Source: Anaerolineales bacterium (GTDB lineage Bacteria > Chloroflexota > Anaerolineae > Anaerolineales > Villigracilaceae). Taken from it: a stretch of 50,277 bases of DNA. This document shows, one piece after another, positions 47,741-50,277 of this stretch. Position numbers and translations under genes: made by a program. Location: positions 1 through 50,277 of the forward strand of contig JAGVAO010000002.1 in NCBI GenBank assembly GCA_020060235.1, in the 5' to 3' direction. The notes under the pieces were generated by a model. That model worked only from the letters and a program-made list of their open reading frames with translations, ran no database searches and was not told the DNA's origin. Numbering within the stretch: position 1 is the first letter of the stretch; the number at the start of each line of letters is the position of its first letter.

Positions 47741-48376
47741 TTATTCTTGATTTAGCAAATCTCTTGCCACGCAAGTAATTACATAACAAAACTGGGGGAG
47801 TTCGCCAGTTTCGCTTGGCGTACAGTAGTTTTCAGCAAAATTTAGAAAATCTTCACGTGTTAAGTCTACATCCATTGGAAATAGAATTTTATCAATGGAT
47901 TTTTTTCTCTCTGCATCAAGGAGCTGTAATTTCAACATCTTTATGGTTTTTTCTGCAGCTTCGTCATTCCCAAGGATATGCCCTTCCGTATCAAATCTAA
48001 ATCTTGCCTCGCAATCAGGCGTCAAGGGATGCACTGGTAAAAGATCATCTTCCCGAGCCTTCGCCCCAAATGCACAATGCCCATCTTTTGGAAAGGCGGC
48101 AAGCATGTTGTAATAATCCACGTCTTCGTACGTACCATTTATTTTAGATAAAGATTCTGGGTAAATATGTTCAATGTGAGCTGTATTTTCGAAGACGGAT
48201 AATCCCGTGTAACAGCAAAGCCACCCTTGTTCTTGAAGCAAGAGGCGCTTTAAGTTCGCTTTTACGCCCGAATCGAGTTGTCCAAAACGGCTATTTATTC
48301 GCTGGCCGTCTATTAACTGTTCGTCAAACCAGTGTAGCAAATCTTGCGGGGCCTCCCCCTTTTGAATGTATCGCAT
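47741..48376 (-). CDS. ptuB: HNH nuclease, PtuB-like (TIGR02646-type)
   Basis: A 211-aa protein. The N-terminal MRYIQKGEAPQDLLHWFDE is the family's start (MryI.kg..P..L..w). The core HIEHIYPES...YYNMLAAF...HCAFGAKARED is the HNH pattern. The usual zinc CxxC is CCYTGL here, with Thr instead of the second Cys. It is 3 bases after the ATPase gene. Together they match the Septu (PtuA/PtuB) defence system, in which PtuB is the nuclease controlled by the ATPase. Confidence 0.8.
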   Translation of the reverse strand: MRYIQKGEAPQDLLHWFDEQLIDGQRINSRFGQLDSGVKANLKRLLLQEQGWLCCYTGLSVFENTAHIEHIYPESLSKINGTYEDVDYYNMLAAFPKDGHCAFGAKAREDDLLPVHPLTPDCEARFRFDTEGHILGNDEAAEKTIKMLKLQLLDAERKKSIDKILFPMDVDLTREDFLNFAENYCTPSETGELPQFCYVITCVARDLLNQE

Positions 48377-48379
48377 GGC

Positions 48380-49873
48380 CTATTTCCCTAAAAATTTTAT
48401 TCTCTCTATTTTTGCCTGTAAGCCAACAATTTCATCGTTGACAACGTATAAAGATCGGGCTTCCTGAACTTTCAGCATGGCCAAATCATATTTTTTCTCG
48501 GCGATTAAGGCCGAAATATCATCAAGCATTTGTTGGTAATCGCCCGTTCGCTCAGGCGTTTCCATCAAGTGACGCAAAATCCAATTTGTATCCATCCCCA
48601 ATGAACGATCGGGCCGGTATGGTGCCTTATTTGTATCCAGGATGGTAATATTTTCAGGCGAAACTTCGCCGACAATTTGCGGCGAGTGGGTGGTGGCGAT
48701 GAATTGGCAGTTGGGAAAGGTGCGGGTTAGTTTTTCAACTACATCGCGCTGCCAGCGGGGGTGGAGATGAAGGTCAAGTTCATCAATTAAAACAACAGCT
48801 TTACCATCGTGTAAAGGGTCAGGCAGCTTTGGGTTTGCCTGGGTAAGTCGCCTCGCCAGATCAATAATTAAAAATAACAATCCTCGTTCTCCATCAGACA
48901 ACAAAGTAACAGAAACAGGAATACCTTCCTTGTCGATGAGCAGTTGGATGTCTTCTATTTTCTCAAATTCCCCTTTTTCGTTCTCCCGGTTATAAACCTT
49001 CCTTTCAACGCGAAAATTGCTAAAGGAATCCATAAAATACGAAATTACTCGACTTAATACCAACATTCTGTGTCCGAAAACATTCTTCCCTGTTTCGCGT
49101 CCCAGCTCTTCTTGAGCCAACCACCAATAGGCAAAGTCCAACCAATTCAAGTCACGATCCCGCAGAGAATCGCTAAAAGCCAGTTGTTGTCCGCTTAACT
49201 TACTGCCAGCACGAATTTTTTCCCCGCGAAAATTTGAACGGCGTGTGGAATAAAAAACCACTAAGGGTTGTTCTGAAGCTGTTTTTAAGTGAGATGGAAT
49301 TTCACTTTCTTTCGGCTCCAGATTATCTCTTGCTCCAAGATCATACCCTTTGGTATTTTGACGCCGGACTCTAATGCGGTCTCTTCGGTCTAGTTGATAG
49401 GATAATTCATCATCAGAAGTTGTTGCAGCTTGAACCAAGCCATACTTTTGAAGTGCTTTCTGATATGTGTATTTGAACGGAATCTGATTAGTTTCAAACT
49501 CAACTATCACAGTAAAAGATGTGACCTTCCCTTGTCGTTGGGATCGCTGCATCTTTTGTAAGAAAATATCACAAGCACGAATCTGTTTAGAAAAATTTTT
49601 CCAATAATCTGTATGTTTTACGGCAAGCTTTTTTCTTTTTAAAAAAATGGAAATAGACTTTTTGCGAATATCGCTATCTGCAAAATCTTTTGTGGCGCTT
49701 TTAGAGACAGTAAATTTTGGAAGCAAAATGGACATTAATATGCTAATAACATCCAGCACCGTGGATTTGCCCACCCCATTAACACCTACAATCAAGTTCA
49801 TACTCGGCTGAAATTCAAATTCAGCCTGTTTGAAGGCCCGAAAATTGGTAAGCGAAAGTTTCTTGAGTTGCAT
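48380..49873 (-). CDS. ptuA: ATPase PtuA-like (Septu defence)
   Basis: A 497-aa AAA/RecF-like ATPase. It starts with MQLKKLSLTNFRAFKQAEFE and Walker A GVNGVGKST (30-38). Walker B is VVLIDELDLHLHP (about 360) and the His switch is ATTHSPQIVGEV. There is no TOPRIM domain after it, so it is not an OLD nuclease. PtuA with PtuB forms Septu, which stops phage growth. It lies 2 bases after the hsdS remnant and before hsdR, i.e. inside the type I operon. Confidence 0.8.
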   Translation of the reverse strand: MQLKKLSLTNFRAFKQAEFEFQPSMNLIVGVNGVGKSTVLDVISILMSILLPKFTVSKSATKDFADSDIRKKSISIFLKRKKLAVKHTDYWKNFSKQIRACDIFLQKMQRSQRQGKVTSFTVIVEFETNQIPFKYTYQKALQKYGLVQAATTSDDELSYQLDRRDRIRVRRQNTKGYDLGARDNLEPKESEIPSHLKTASEQPLVVFYSTRRSNFRGEKIRAGSKLSGQQLAFSDSLRDRDLNWLDFAYWWLAQEELGRETGKNVFGHRMLVLSRVISYFMDSFSNFRVERKVYNRENEKGEFEKIEDIQLLIDKEGIPVSVTLLSDGERGLLFLIIDLARRLTQANPKLPDPLHDGKAVVLIDELDLHLHPRWQRDVVEKLTRTFPNCQFIATTHSPQIVGEVSPENITILDTNKAPYRPDRSLGMDTNWILRHLMETPERTGDYQQMLDDISALIAEKKYDLAMLKVQEARSLYVVNDEIVGLQAKIERIKFLGK

Positions 49874-49875
49874 GA

Positions 49876-50193
49876 TTAGCCTGTGACTTCAATTTGCCCG
49901 CTGACCGCTGCCGCAATTAACGCAGCTCGGCGTTCACGGAGTAGACTTATCGTGTCTTTTGCCAATTTCGCAAGACGGTCAATTTTTTGAGTTTGTTTGA
50001 CGAGAAAATCAGCAATATATCCTTGTTCTTCAATTGAAGGGATGAACAAGACTAATTCCCGGATATCGGACTGAGCAATATTGTTTGCTAATCCTTCTGC
50101 GCCACTCACAATTCGTAAGATTTGTTGACGGACGAAAAAGGATCCCATCGCCATTACAAAAAAACGCGCATCGCAAATATGACTCCTCTGCAA
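49876..50193 (-). pseudogene. hsdS: C-terminal remnant of type I specificity subunit HsdS
   Basis: About 105 residues of the HsdS C-terminus: half of the second target-recognition domain, then SDIRELVLFIPSIEEQGYIA and the conserved helix KLAKDTISLLRERRAALIAA. Full HsdS has about 400 residues. Going upstream, the frame meets TAG at 50209-50211 and protein similarity ends near 50205, so the first recognition domain is missing or lies beyond an insertion. The listed start is TTG, but it is probably not a real start. Confidence 0.7.
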
Positions 50194-50205
50194 AAAGTCA
50201 TTCTT

Positions 50206-50277
50206 TAACTAGCCCAAACCGGCTGAAAAGCCAGCGCTGACTTCGAAAAGGGCGCGAAAATATGGCGTACGAAACCC
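50206..50277. other. Unidentified sequence at right edge, possible insertion-element end
   Basis: Non-coding-looking sequence directly after the broken hsdS frame. Read from the right edge inward it begins GGGTTTCGTACGCC, which could be a terminal inverted repeat. The partner end is outside the window, so this cannot be proven. Confidence 0.25.

Noticed and set aside
1-50277. Integrase, relaxase, transposase, tRNA, rRNA
   Set aside because: No tyrosine or serine recombinase, HUH or MobA-type relaxase, or complete transposase was recognised among the proteins, and no tRNA or rRNA sequence was noticed by eye; a profile search would be needed to exclude divergent ones.

Overview
The window looks like part of a large plasmid or plasmid-like mobile element from a Gram-positive-type or monoderm bacterium, most probably Chloroflexota (Anaerolineae-like). 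This is inferred from the Thr-Pro-rich 'TPTPT' tails on surface proteins, frequent TTG starts, a Tad pilus locus without a secretin, and FtsK/VirB4-type ATPases next to plasmid replication and partition genes. No tRNA, rRNA, CRISPR array, integrase or relaxase was recognised.

Layout. (1) 0.2-4.6 kb, + strand: a small HTH gene, two membrane proteins (one a lipoprotein with an extra transmembrane segment), an FtsK-like DNA-pumping ATPase, and a ParM-like actin with a small ParR-like partner. (2) 4.5-8.6 kb: replication module, with a perfect 19-bp palindrome, a degenerate GxxExxR protein, a replication initiator whose own coding sequence carries seven 22-23-bp iterons plus an AT-rich repeat tract (a probable intragenic origin), then a DnaB helicase and a small possible OB-fold protein. 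(3) 8.7-11.0 kb, - strand, AT-richer: a compact graspetide (omega-ester RiPP) locus with a precursor bearing four T-x-T-x-T-x4-E-x2-D-x-D cores, an MvdD-like ATP-grasp ligase and a three-TM protein. (4) 11.2-24.7 kb, + strand: promoter-leader-terminator modules, SSB, a winged-helix/PD-(D/E)XK-like protein, a VirB8-like and a VirB6-like membrane protein, many small accessory genes and a 1216-aa VirB4-like ATPase with serine-rich and coiled-coil insertions. (5) 24.7-38.3 kb, + strand: a Tad/Flp pilus locus (CpaB, TadZ, TadA, TadB, TadC, prepilin peptidase, Flp pilin, TadE, TadG-like) interleaved with large secreted or surface Ig-like proteins and a membrane methyltransferase, closed by a strong terminator. 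(6) 38.3-50.3 kb: an AT-richer defence island with a HEAT-like protein, an XRE regulator plus PD-(D/E)XK protein, a Lamassu/ABC-3C-like SMC pair, HsdR, a Septu-like PtuA/PtuB pair inserted between hsdR and hsdS, and an hsdS remnant cut off close to the right edge.

How it may work together. Rep, DnaB, SSB and the ParMR-like pair would replicate and segregate the element. The FtsK-like pump, VirB4/VirB6/VirB8-like proteins and Tad pilus form one nearly continuous + strand block and may make a hybrid DNA-transfer or adhesion machine. The graspetide operon and defence island look like separately acquired cargo. Functions are inferred from sequence motifs only; no database search was run.
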